Part shown: in pieces, positions 8,140 through 15,732 of the stretch
Layout: every line of letters starts with the position of its first letter
Numbering within the stretch: position 1 is the first letter of the stretch
Source of the DNA: Bacilli bacterium
GTDB lineage: Bacteria; Bacillota_I; Bacilli_A; RFN20; CAG-288
Length of the DNA: 42,221 bases
NCBI GenBank assembly: GCA_017470005.1
Contig: JAFUFH010000055.1
Location: 1-42,221 of the forward strand
Direction of reading: 5' to 3'
Notes under the pieces: model-generated
Seen by the model: only the letters and a program-made list of their open reading frames with translations
Told to the model about the DNA's origin: nothing
Database searches by the model: none
Program-made: the position numbers and the translations under genes

Positions 8140-8901
8140 TTAGATGTTTTCAAGCAAAGCCTGGAAGGAATCAGACTTTAAGGAAGCCCCACCAACTAAG
8201 GCACCATCGACATCTTCGGCTTGAAGATAATCGTGGATATTTTCGGGTTTGACACTTCCACCATAGAGAATTTGAATCTTAGAAGCGGCAACTTTGCCAA
8301 AGATTTCATTGATCAATTCTCTGATGTAAGAGCAGATGTCTTGTGCAATTTCCACAGAAGCGTTCTTGCCAGTACCGATAGACCAGACAGGTTCATAAGC
8401 GATGACGATATAAGGCATATCTTCTTTGCTTAATCCCATCAAACCGGTCACGACTTGTTCACGGATGACATCTTTGGTCAATCCAGCAACATATTCTTTT
8501 TCGGTTTCACCGACACAGTAGACCACATGGAATTCATTCTTAACTAAGGCTTTGATCTTTTGGTTACAAGTGAAGGAAGTTTCTCCTTCATAAGTTCTCT
8601 TTTCAGAGTGACCGATCAAAGACCAATCCACACCGATATCTTGTAACATCGGAATAGAGATAGAAGAAGTGTATGCACCCTTAGGAGCATAGTGGGCATC
8701 TTGAGCGGAGACAATCAAACCGTGAGCGTGTTTCTTAACAGCAGAAAGAGCGATATAGCTAGGTGCGACACCGAGCATGACGCCTTTCTTACGAGCGAGA
8801 CGAACAAGGCCAGCGGCTTTGACATCTTCACAGAATTTGTTGGCTTCGGAGATGGTATGATTCATCTTCCAGTTGCCCATCAATAATTTTTTACGAGACA
8901 T
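8140..8901 (-). CDS. tpiA: triosephosphate isomerase
   Basis: 253 residues. It interconverts dihydroxyacetone phosphate and glyceraldehyde 3-phosphate in cytoplasmic glycolysis. Visible motifs are GNWKMN near the N-terminus (catalytic Lys12), IGHSEKR (electrophilic His near residue 96), AYEPVWSIGTG (catalytic Glu) and a C-terminal YGGSV phosphate-binding loop followed by GALVGGASL. The length matches the family. I take the ATG at 8901 (MSRKK) rather than an upstream TTG, because AAGGA lies at normal spacing before it and the conserved N-terminus starts there. It is the last gene of the gap-pgk-tpiA run, 23 bases after pgk, and is followed by a strong terminator. Confidence 0.97.
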   Translation of the reverse strand: MSRKKLLMGNWKMNHTISEANKFCEDVKAAGLVRLARKKGVMLGVAPSYIALSAVKKHAHGLIVSAQDAHYAPKGAYTSSISIPMLQDIGVDWSLIGHSEKRTYEGETSFTCNQKIKALVKNEFHVVYCVGETEKEYVAGLTKDVIREQVVTGLMGLSKEDMPYIVIAYEPVWSIGTGKNASVEIAQDICSYIRELINEIFGKVAASKIQILYGGSVKPENIHDYLQAEDVDGALVGGASLKSDSFQALLENI

Positions 8902-8924
8902 ACTTGTTTCCTTACCTAACAAAA

Positions 8925-10208
8925 TTACTTTTCTTCGATGTCATCGATTCCAGGGAGATGACCATCGTATTGGATGAGTTCCAAGGAAGCTCCGCCACCA
9001 GTAGAGACGTGAGAGAATTCCTTGTTGAAGCCAAACTTCTTAGCAGCAGCGGCGCTATCGCCACCACCGATGACAGTGAAAGCACCCTTCTTAGTGGCTT
9101 CGGCACAAGCGACACAAACGGCCTTAGTACCAGCTTGGAAAGCTTCGTTTTCAAAGACGCCCATAGGTCCGTTCCAGAAGATGGTCTTAGCCTTAGCGAT
9201 TTCAGAAGCGTAAAGTTCTCTAGTCTTAGGACCGATATCTAAACCCTCATAATCTTCGGGGAAGTCTTCGTTGAGGCCATCCACGAGTTTGACATCTTCG
9301 ACAGGTCCTTCTAAATCATCGAAGTTGAGGCCTTTGCCAACCACGGTGTCGACAGGTAAGACAATCTTACCAGTCTCATAGCACTTCTTGGCATATTCAA
9401 CCTGATCTGCTTCGAATAAGGATTTGCCAATCTTACCGCCACCGATAGCGACACGGAAGGTATAAGACATACCACCACCGATAAGAATCTTGTCGCACTT
9501 CTTGAGTAAGGAGTCGATGACTTCAATCTTGGTGGAGACTTTAGAACCACCTAAGATAGCGATATAAGGTCTTTCATCTGCTTTAGGAGCGACACAACGT
9601 CCTAAACCATTGATTTCTTTTTCCATGAGGAAGCCAACTGCGGTTTCTTTTCCTTCTTCCTTTAAGAGAGTAGGAACACCGACAGTGGAAGCGTGAGCTC
9701 TGTGAGCACTTCCGAAGGCATCCATGACATAGGCATCCGCTAAAGAAGCCCATTCTTTGGAAAGTTCAGGATCATTCTTTTCTTCGCCAGCTTCATAACG
9801 AGTGTTCTGAACTAAGAGAACATCACCATCCTTTAAAGCGGCGACAGCATCCGCGAGTTCTTGACCTCTAGTGGCTTTGCAGAAAGAAACTTTGACATCT
9901 CTTCCCACAGCGGCAGAAAGGTGTTCCTTCAAAGGATCGACAGCGATGCAGAGGCAGTTCTTTTGTTTCTGCTTTTCGATATCTTCCATGGTAGCTTCAC
10001 CCTTCTTGAGCTTCTTCCAAGCGATTTTGCCAAGGTGAGACATCAAAATGACTCTAGCACCCTTGTTGACAAGTTCAGCAATGGTAGGGACAGCAGCACG
10101 GATACGGTTATCATCAGTGATTTCACTTCCCTTATGGGGAACGTTGAAATCGACTCTAACCAAAACTCTCTTTCCTTGAACGGAGAGATCGGTAACTACT
10201 TTTTTCAT
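8925..10208 (-). CDS. pgk: phosphoglycerate kinase
   Basis: 427 residues, about 30 longer than the usual ~395. It transfers phosphate from 1,3-bisphosphoglycerate to ADP. Motifs are VRVDFNVP, DDNRIRAAVPTI, SHLG, QNTRYEAGEEKNDP, AHRAHAS, GGSKVSTK, WNGPMGVFE and the nucleotide loop GGGDSAAAA. Two oddities stand out: the substrate-binding Arg of the usual S-H-L-G-R motif is Lys here, and a Lys-rich insert of roughly 15-20 residues follows it. The segment after GGGMSYTF is also altered. Most ligand residues remain, so activity is likely. It lies between gap and tpiA in one transcription direction. A GC-rich hairpin separates it from gap. Confidence 0.97.
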   Translation of the reverse strand: MKKVVTDLSVQGKRVLVRVDFNVPHKGSEITDDNRIRAAVPTIAELVNKGARVILMSHLGKIAWKKLKKGEATMEDIEKQKQKNCLCIAVDPLKEHLSAAVGRDVKVSFCKATRGQELADAVAALKDGDVLLVQNTRYEAGEEKNDPELSKEWASLADAYVMDAFGSAHRAHASTVGVPTLLKEEGKETAVGFLMEKEINGLGRCVAPKADERPYIAILGGSKVSTKIEVIDSLLKKCDKILIGGGMSYTFRVAIGGGKIGKSLFEADQVEYAKKCYETGKIVLPVDTVVGKGLNFDDLEGPVEDVKLVDGLNEDFPEDYEGLDIGPKTRELYASEIAKAKTIFWNGPMGVFENEAFQAGTKAVCVACAEATKKGAFTVIGGGDSAAAAKKFGFNKEFSHVSTGGGASLELIQYDGHLPGIDDIEEK

Positions 10209-10237
10209 ATTAAAAACTTTTCTCCTTTTTTATAAAG

Positions 10238-10258
10238 AAGCGCCCAAAAAGGGCGCTT
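10238..10258 (-). promoter_or_regulatory. intercistronic hairpin between gap and pgk
   Basis: Perfect 8-bp GC-rich stem AAGCGCCC / GGGCGCTT with a five-base loop. On the minus strand it is followed by CTTTATAAAAAAGG, not by a T-run, so it is not a clear terminator. An mRNA-processing, stability or partial attenuation role that separates gap from pgk-tpiA expression is inferred. Confidence 0.65.
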
Positions 10259-10281
10259 TATCTTCAGAGTTTACAAACAGA

Positions 10282-11358
10282 TTAGGCTAATTCAGCGAAA
10301 TACTTGATGGTTCTGACCATTTGAGAAGTGTAGGAGTTCTCATTGTCATACCAAGAGACGACTTGGACCTGATAGAGGTCATCAGCGATCTTAGCGACCA
10401 TGGTCTGAGTGGCATCGAAGAGGGAACCGAATCTCATACCGATGACATCGGAAGAGACGATCTGATCTTCGTTGTAGCCGAAGGATTCAGAAGCCTGAGC
10501 CTTCATAGCAGCGTTGACAGCATCAACAGTGACTTCCTTGCCATTGCCTTTGACAACAGCGACCAAGATGGTGGTAGAACCAGTGGTGACAGGAACTCTC
10601 TGAGCGGAACCGATGAGTTTGCCGTTGAGTTCAGGGATGACAAGACCGATAGCCTTGGCAGCACCAGTGCTGTTAGGAACGATGTTGGCAGCACCAGCTC
10701 TAGCTCTTCTTAAGTCACCCTTTCTGTGAGGACCATCTAAGATCATTTGATCGCCAGTGTAGGCGTGAACAGTGGTCATGATACCAGATTGGATGGGGAA
10801 GACATCGTTGAGAGCCTTAGTCATAGGGGCTAAGCAGTTGGTGGTACAAGAAGCGGCAGAGATAACCTGATCTTCTTTGGTGAGGGTCTTTTCGTTGACG
10901 GAGAAGACGATGGTCTTAAGATCCTTGCCAGCAGGAGCGGAGATGACGACTTTCTTAGCACCTGCTTCGATATGAGCCATGGATTTTTCCTTAGAGCAGT
11001 AGAAACCAGTGCACTCTAAGACAACATCAACACCGATTTTACCCCAAGGGAGATTGGCGGCCTTAGGTTCAGCATAGATGGTGATTTCCTTGCCATCAAC
11101 AGTGATGGAACCAGGAACCTTGACGGTCTTTCCATCTTCTTCGAATTCGGGTTCCTTAGAAGAGATGGTGTGAAGGTTTTCACCGATGACACCACAATAA
11201 CCCTTTTGGGCAGTGTCATACTTGAGAAGGTTGGCCAACATCTTAGGGCTGGTCAAATCGTTGATAGCAACGATTTCATAACCTTCGGCGCCGAACATTT
11301 GACGGAATGCCAAACGGCCGATACGTCCAAATCCATTAATTGCGACTTTAACTGACAT
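10282..11358 (-). CDS. gap: glyceraldehyde-3-phosphate dehydrogenase, type I
   Basis: 358 residues, around 20 longer than the usual ~335. It oxidises glyceraldehyde 3-phosphate with NAD+ and phosphate. The Rossmann motif NGFGRIGR is at residues 8-15, with NDL after the second strand. The catalytic Cys171 lies in [10 protein letters not shown], and the family's conserved HAYTGDQ and WYDNE segments are present. Residues of about 55-100 carry an enlarged, charged surface segment that accounts for the extra length. An AGGAGG site precedes the ATG. It is first in gap-pgk-tpiA, with a promoter at 11389-11416. No cggR-type repressor gene is adjacent. Confidence 0.97.
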   Translation of the reverse strand: MSVKVAINGFGRIGRLAFRQMFGAEGYEIVAINDLTSPKMLANLLKYDTAQKGYCGVIGENLHTISSKEPEFEEDGKTVKVPGSITVDGKEITIYAEPKAANLPWGKIGVDVVLECTGFYCSKEKSMAHIEAGAKKVVISAPAGKDLKTIVFSVNEKTLTKEDQVISAASCTTNCLAPMTKALNDVFPIQSGIMTTVHAYTGDQMILDGPHRKGDLRRARAGAANIVPNSTGAAKAIGLVIPELNGKLIGSAQRVPVTTGSTTILVAVVKGNGKEVTVDAVNAAMKAQASESFGYNEDQIVSSDVIGMRFGSLFDATQTMVAKIADDLYQVQVVSWYDNENSYTSQMVRTIKYFAELA

Positions 11359-11388
11359 TTATTTTTTTCCTCCTAAATATCGTCTCTT

Positions 11389-11416
11389 ATTATACTCATA
11401 AACTATAAAAAATAAA
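11389..11416 (-). promoter_or_regulatory. promoter of the gap operon
   Basis: Minus strand: -10 TATAAT (11389-11394) and a weak -35 (TTTATT, 11411-11416, 16-base spacer). The sequence around the -10, TATAGTTTATGAGTATAAT, is nearly identical to the hprK promoter (one base inserted). Confidence 0.55.
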
Positions 11417-11481
11417 GTAATATGAACAGTTTTTTTAAAAAAAGTTTTAAAAATCGTAGAAAATGGCGTTTCCCGTTCAAA

Positions 11482-11538
11482 CAAAAAAAGAAAGTGAGCA
11501 TTTTGCGCGCTTATCGCGCATTTTTTATCACTCACTTC
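11482..11538 (-). terminator. two-tier terminator after whiA
   Basis: Minus strand: an outer stem (GGAAGTGAG against CTCACTTTC) encloses an inner stem TGCGCG / CGCGCA, followed by TTTCTTTTTTTG. It lies nine bases after the whiA stop. Confidence 0.75.
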
Positions 11539-11546
11539 CTATATTT

Positions 11547-12515
11547 TTATGGGTTACCGCGTAATTTTTTCGCTTTATCTCGCATATTTTGCATGATATG
11601 CACAACGCCAGATTTAGAGATAGGGATTCCTTGTTCTGTCACATTCTCCGCGATTTCACGATAATTCATATCATCGTTTTCTAAACGGCAACGAATGACC
11701 GCTTGTTCTTTCTCGCTGAGAGACTCTAAGGGAGTCACTTTCAATACCAATTGAATATCTTCGATATCTCTCTTTGCTGTCTCTGTTGTCTTCACATAGT
11801 TTGCGCTGTCACAGATTGCCCATCGATTATTGGTATTGATATCATCTTTTAAGATACGAGCATTTTCAAAAGCAAACATCGCAGAGGTTGCTTGAACATA
11901 AGAGAGGAAAACAGAGATTTGATCAGATTTCTTTAGATAAAGAACGTGTTGTTCTCTTCTCTTGATATATTTGAAGTTCATCGTCTTCTCATCTTTGAAT
12001 GTATCCAGCTTCTTTTTGATGGCCATGGCATCATTTTTATCCGAGAAGGCCATCTCTAAAAAGTAAGAGGTTTTGGAAGAAGAAGGATTATTGATAGAAC
12101 CGTTAGCTAAAAAGCAACCGATGAGAAGTCCTTTTAAATTGCGGCGATGTAAACCTTCCTTAGGAATCATACGAATGAATCCGTCTTCTAACACTTCTAA
12201 ATCTTGTAACACCTCTTCTAATTTAGGAGAGGTGATCTTTAAAACATAGACGAGACCTCTTCCAAATCTTGCAACATGTTGGTATTGAAGTTCTCCTTCA
12301 ATCCCATAACATTCTTTAAAAGCAGAGAAGAGAAGCTTAGCCACAGCGGCAATCTCTGTGTGAAGCTCTACGTAAGAGTTTTTACCAAAAGAAAAGATTC
12401 CGCCATTGCGGACAAAACCGGAAAGAATATATTTCTTTTCTTCTTCGCTATATTCGTTTCCCGCCAATTCTGTCTTTACTTCTCTCGCAAAGGGAATCTT
12501 CTTCTTTTCTTCCAT
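11547..12515 (-). CDS. whiA: DNA-binding protein WhiA
   Basis: 322 residues, the normal length. The N-terminal two-thirds match the degenerate LAGLIDADG homing-endonuclease-like fold (for example FVRNGGIFSFGKNSYVE and LLIGCFLANGSINNP). The C-terminal ~80 residues form a helix-turn-helix (SLSEKEQAVIRCR ... MNYREIAENV ... SKSGVVHIMQNM). In Gram-positive bacteria WhiA influences cell division and chromosome segregation. The usual upstream partners yvcJ (rapZ-like) and yvcK are absent; trxB sits directly upstream, with its stop two bases before this ATG. No strong ribosome site is visible, so translational coupling to trxB is likely. Confidence 0.93.
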   Translation of the reverse strand: MEEKKKIPFAREVKTELAGNEYSEEEKKYILSGFVRNGGIFSFGKNSYVELHTEIAAVAKLLFSAFKECYGIEGELQYQHVARFGRGLVYVLKITSPKLEEVLQDLEVLEDGFIRMIPKEGLHRRNLKGLLIGCFLANGSINNPSSSKTSYFLEMAFSDKNDAMAIKKKLDTFKDEKTMNFKYIKRREQHVLYLKKSDQISVFLSYVQATSAMFAFENARILKDDINTNNRWAICDSANYVKTTETAKRDIEDIQLVLKVTPLESLSEKEQAVIRCRLENDDMNYREIAENVTEQGIPISKSGVVHIMQNMRDKAKKLRGNP

Positions 12516-12517
12516 AA

Positions 12518-13438
12518 TTAACGGCTTTGATAATCCTTATGAATCATAGTCGCGGCCAACGAACCATCCGCAACCGCCATGGTAACTTGTCTTAAAGCAG
12601 TGTTTCTACAATCGCCGATAGCGTATAAATTTTTGACAGGAGTTTGCATCAGCTCATTGGTGACAAAGAAGCCTTTTCCATCTTTGACTCCTTCGATATC
12701 TACAAATTGAGTCTGAGGAGCATCTCCGATATAAACAAAGCAACCAGAGACGGGAAGAGTCACTCTCTCTTTGGTTTCATTGTTTTCAATGGTCAAAGAA
12801 GATAAGGAAGTTTCCCCATCGCATTCCACCGTATCATAAGGGGCATATAAAGTGACATTATCTAAAGCGTTAAATTTATCCAAGACACCCTTCATGACTT
12901 TCAGATTGGAATGATGAGCTACCACAGAAACATGAGAGCAGATAGAAGCAAGATAAATCGCTTCTTGGAAAGCGCTGTTTCCTCCACCGATGACTGCAAC
13001 ATCTTTTCCTTTATAGAAAGGACCATCACAAATAGCGCAACCAGAAAATCCTCTCTTGTGGAATTTCTCTTGCCCAGGAACATCGAAAGGTTTCTCCGCA
13101 ACGCCATTGGCTAAAATCACATATTTAAAATCTTTCTCTTCTTTTCCATAAAAGACTTTGAATGTGCCATCTTCGTTGAGAGCGACTTTCTTCACTTCTT
13201 TATAATTCACTTTGATTTGGAATGCGGATAATTGATCCTCTAAAGCCATAGCAAGTTCAGGTCCCTTGCCATTGACAAAACCGGGATAGTTTTCTATGCG
13301 ATCTGTTTTATTGGTCTTTCCACCAACATTCTCTCTTTCAAAAGCGATCGGGGTCATACCATATCTTTTTAAATAAATGCTTGCAGCAACGCCACCAGGA
13401 CCTAAGCCGATGACAGCAACTTCTTTTTCATCTACCAT
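12518..13438 (-). CDS. trxB: thioredoxin-disulfide reductase (NAD(P)/FAD enzyme)
   Basis: 306 residues. The FAD-binding GLGPGG motif lies near the N-terminus, followed by the redox-active CAICDG (C-x-x-C), a second dinucleotide motif GGGNSA and the C-terminal FAD motif YAIGDCR. This order (CxxC between the two nucleotide domains) is that of low-molecular-weight thioredoxin reductases, which reduce thioredoxin. The start is chosen at the ATG (13438) that lies eight bases after GGAGG; two upstream in-frame start codons overlap or nearly touch that site. It lies between lgt and whiA, all in one direction. Ferredoxin/flavodoxin-type relatives are an alternative, but the CxxC supports TrxB. Confidence 0.9.
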   Translation of the reverse strand: MVDEKEVAVIGLGPGGVAASIYLKRYGMTPIAFERENVGGKTNKTDRIENYPGFVNGKGPELAMALEDQLSAFQIKVNYKEVKKVALNEDGTFKVFYGKEEKDFKYVILANGVAEKPFDVPGQEKFHKRGFSGCAICDGPFYKGKDVAVIGGGNSAFQEAIYLASICSHVSVVAHHSNLKVMKGVLDKFNALDNVTLYAPYDTVECDGETSLSSLTIENNETKERVTLPVSGCFVYIGDAPQTQFVDIEGVKDGKGFFVTNELMQTPVKNLYAIGDCRNTALRQVTMAVADGSLAATMIHKDYQSR

Positions 13439-13499
13439 TGTCATTACCTCCAAGGAAAACTATCTTATAACAAAATCACATATCGTTGGGAAAATGTGC

Positions 13500-14555
13500 T
13501 CATTTCTTCATCTGCTCTTCCATCTCTCTCAATTTATCTAAATCAATAGAAGTATCTGTTTGTTTCTCTTTTTCTTTACCAAATAGATGAGAGCTCTCCT
13601 CATCGATAGGAGCAGAGGCCATCTCTACCACTGCCATGCCCTCTTCCTCAATAAAGTGAGATTTGAAGGCAGGAACTTTATCGAAAGCACCTTTTTTAGC
13701 AAGATAGTGTAAGACATGATTCAACGCGATGAGTAACACACCGATTCCAATAAAAACGATAGCCATAATCAAAGATTTGTAATCTTTTTGATTTCCAACT
13801 TCCGATGTACCCATGATGAAAGAAGGATTTCTTAAAGGTTCTAAAATCAAACGAACAATGCCATAAGCAATGAAGTAAGAGAACGCTTGATCACCATCAC
13901 AATATCTCTTTCCTAATACAGCTTTGATTCCATATCTCATAAGGAAATAGAACATCAAATTCACACCACCTTCTACCAAGAATAATGGTGCAGCTATAGC
14001 GCCCTCCGGCAATGTGACACCAGATAACATCGCCAAAGATCCGTTCTGCATATTGTTTACGATAAAAGGAGGAAGAAAATTCCAAGCCTCATAAGAAACT
14101 GCATGTCCGAAGACTTCTTGGTTAAAGAAGTTACCCCATCTTCCGATAGCTTGAGCAATCAATATGGTAGGGATTGCCCAATCCATAGGTTTTAATAGAG
14201 AGGTTCCCCTTCTTCTTAACAAAACAAAAGTACAGCCCGCAACAATACCCAAAATTGCGCCACCTTGAATTGCTAATCCTCCCTTCCACACTTCAAACAC
14301 ATGCCAGAAAGATTGATTAGCAAATTCGGCTTCCCAGGAAGCAATCACATACCAAATTCGAGCTCCGACAATTCCACTCGGGAAAGCCACATAAAAGATG
14401 GTATTAAAAAAGTTTCCATCATATCCTTCTTTTTTTGCTTGTTGGTTGGATAAGAATAGCGCTAAAAGTGCGCCAGAAATAATGATGAGGGCATAGAAAG
14501 TGATGGTGAAAGAACCAATCGGTATGCCGTTGATATATGCACCTGTTTTAATCAT
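13500..14555 (-). CDS. lgt: prolipoprotein diacylglyceryl transferase
   Basis: 351 residues, about seven membrane segments. The enzyme transfers diacylglycerol from phosphatidylglycerol to the lipobox Cys of prolipoproteins at the membrane, so it would serve the lipoproteins in this window. The signature GRWGNFFNQEVFG corresponds to the family's G-R-x-G-N-F-x-N-x-E-x-x-G. The ATG at 14555 (MIKTG) is chosen: GAGGA sits six bases upstream, and longer versions add only a non-hydrophobic leader. The start overlaps the hprK stop by eight bases (ATGATTAA). A hydrophilic C-terminal tail of about 60 residues, rich in E and K, is beyond the normal family end. It stops at TGA. Confidence 0.95.
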   Translation of the reverse strand: MIKTGAYINGIPIGSFTITFYALIIISGALLALFLSNQQAKKEGYDGNFFNTIFYVAFPSGIVGARIWYVIASWEAEFANQSFWHVFEVWKGGLAIQGGAILGIVAGCTFVLLRRRGTSLLKPMDWAIPTILIAQAIGRWGNFFNQEVFGHAVSYEAWNFLPPFIVNNMQNGSLAMLSGVTLPEGAIAAPLFLVEGGVNLMFYFLMRYGIKAVLGKRYCDGDQAFSYFIAYGIVRLILEPLRNPSFIMGTSEVGNQKDYKSLIMAIVFIGIGVLLIALNHVLHYLAKKGAFDKVPAFKSHFIEEEGMAVVEMASAPIDEESSHLFGKEKEKQTDTSIDLDKLREMEEQMKK

Positions 14556-15591
14556 GAGAATCCTCGTTGATACCATAAGCGCCTGTCTCCATCTTAGGAT
14601 AAGGTTCATCCGCTTCATTCAAAGGAGCTTCAGGAGAACGTTGTGTGACGCTTCCTTCTTTTAAATTGCCTTCTCTACGAGAGTTTTGGTGTAGCTCAAC
14701 CAATCTCTTTTGGAATTCATAACCAGTATCATAACCAGCATCTTTCAATTTGAAATTTGTGACAGCCGTCTCTACAATCTCAGCCATATCTCTAGCGGCA
14801 GAAACCGGTAATTTTACAAGGGGAACTGTCTCCCCTAATAATTCATAGCGATCGGTTTTCATACCGATTCTTTCCATGACTTCTTCTTTCTTAAACGGAA
14901 CCAAAGAGATGACCAATTTGATAGAAGAACGTTTCGAAAGTGCGTTGATACCAAACATACGAGAGACATTGATGATACCGATACCTCTCACTTCCATCAT
15001 ATCCCAAATAGATTCGGGACAAGTACCAATCAGTTTTCCTCTCACGTTTGCCACGTTAACTCTATCATCCGCAACAAGACGATGGCCATTGCGAATCAAT
15101 TCCAAAGAGATTTCGCTCTTACCGATACCCGATTCGCCTAATAAAACCACACCGATACCATAAATTTCCATCAAACAAGCATGAATCGCCGTTCTAGGAG
15201 CCAACTCTTCAGAAAGATATACATAAATATCTGACATGAGAGTAGAAGTATCTTGACTAGAAGAAAAGAGAGGTACGTTTGTATATTTTGCTGCTCTTAA
15301 AATGGGTTCAGGAACAGGATTATCTTGAGTGACAATGACTGCAGGGCATTCTTTGGCAAAGATTCGAAGGCAGTTATGATAAATGAATTCTGGGTCAGAA
15401 TCTCCAATCAATGCGACTTCTTTATTACCGATCAGCATGATTCTTTGTTTTTCATGGAAATGGAAAATCCCTAAAAGTTCCACACCAGGTCGATCCAGTT
15501 TGGCAACTTTGACCTCTCTGTGTAAAGCTTCAACATCTCCTGATATGACTTTTAAGCCAAAGTAATTGGCTAACATTAAACTTGTGAGCAT
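14548..15591 (-). CDS. hprK: HPr(Ser) kinase/phosphorylase
   Basis: 347 residues, against about 310 in the family. It phosphorylates and dephosphorylates Ser46 of HPr, linking glycolytic state to sugar uptake and carbon control. Walker A GESGIGKS is at residues 152-159, the conserved His137 in AIHACL, acidic LVADD near 172-176 and the family signature VRGIGIINV near 201-209. The ATG at 15591 follows AGAGGG at six bases; a longer upstream frame is not conserved. The last ~45 residues form a polar tail that is unusual for the family. It overlaps lgt by eight bases, consistent with the classic hprK-lgt pair. The promoter is at 15616. Confidence 0.95.
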   Translation of the reverse strand: MLTSLMLANYFGLKVISGDVEALHREVKVAKLDRPGVELLGIFHFHEKQRIMLIGNKEVALIGDSDPEFIYHNCLRIFAKECPAVIVTQDNPVPEPILRAAKYTNVPLFSSSQDTSTLMSDIYVYLSEELAPRTAIHACLMEIYGIGVVLLGESGIGKSEISLELIRNGHRLVADDRVNVANVRGKLIGTCPESIWDMMEVRGIGIINVSRMFGINALSKRSSIKLVISLVPFKKEEVMERIGMKTDRYELLGETVPLVKLPVSAARDMAEIVETAVTNFKLKDAGYDTGYEFQKRLVELHQNSRREGNLKEGSVTQRSPEAPLNEADEPYPKMETGAYGINEDSHD

Positions 15592-15615
15592 AAGAAACCC
15601 TCTTAAGATAAAAAT

Positions 15616-15634
15616 ATTATACTCTAAACTATAA
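15616..15634 (-). promoter_or_regulatory. promoter region of hprK-lgt
   Basis: Minus strand: TATAAT (15616-15621), preceded by TATAGTTTAGAG. The -35 box is poor. The same sequence with one extra base lies over the gap -10 box at 11389-11408, suggesting a common promoter type or regulator site. Confidence 0.5.
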
Positions 15635-15695
15635 GTTTTTAAAACAAGGTTCTCACTTGATGGATAAAGACAAAAATATACCGATTTAAACTTCG

Positions 15696-15720
15696 TAAAA
15701 GCCAAAGAAACTTCTGGCTT
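15696..15720 (-). terminator. weak terminator after uvrA
   Basis: Minus strand: AAGCCA, ten-base loop, TGGCTT, then TTTTAC. The six-base stem and short T-run make this a modest candidate 12 bases past the uvrA stop. Confidence 0.4.
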
Positions 15721-15732
15721 GGATGCCCAAAT

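Noticed and set aside
13897-14085. Alternative frames inside lgt and other housekeeping genes
   Set aside because: Antisense or out-of-frame shadows of well-supported proteins.
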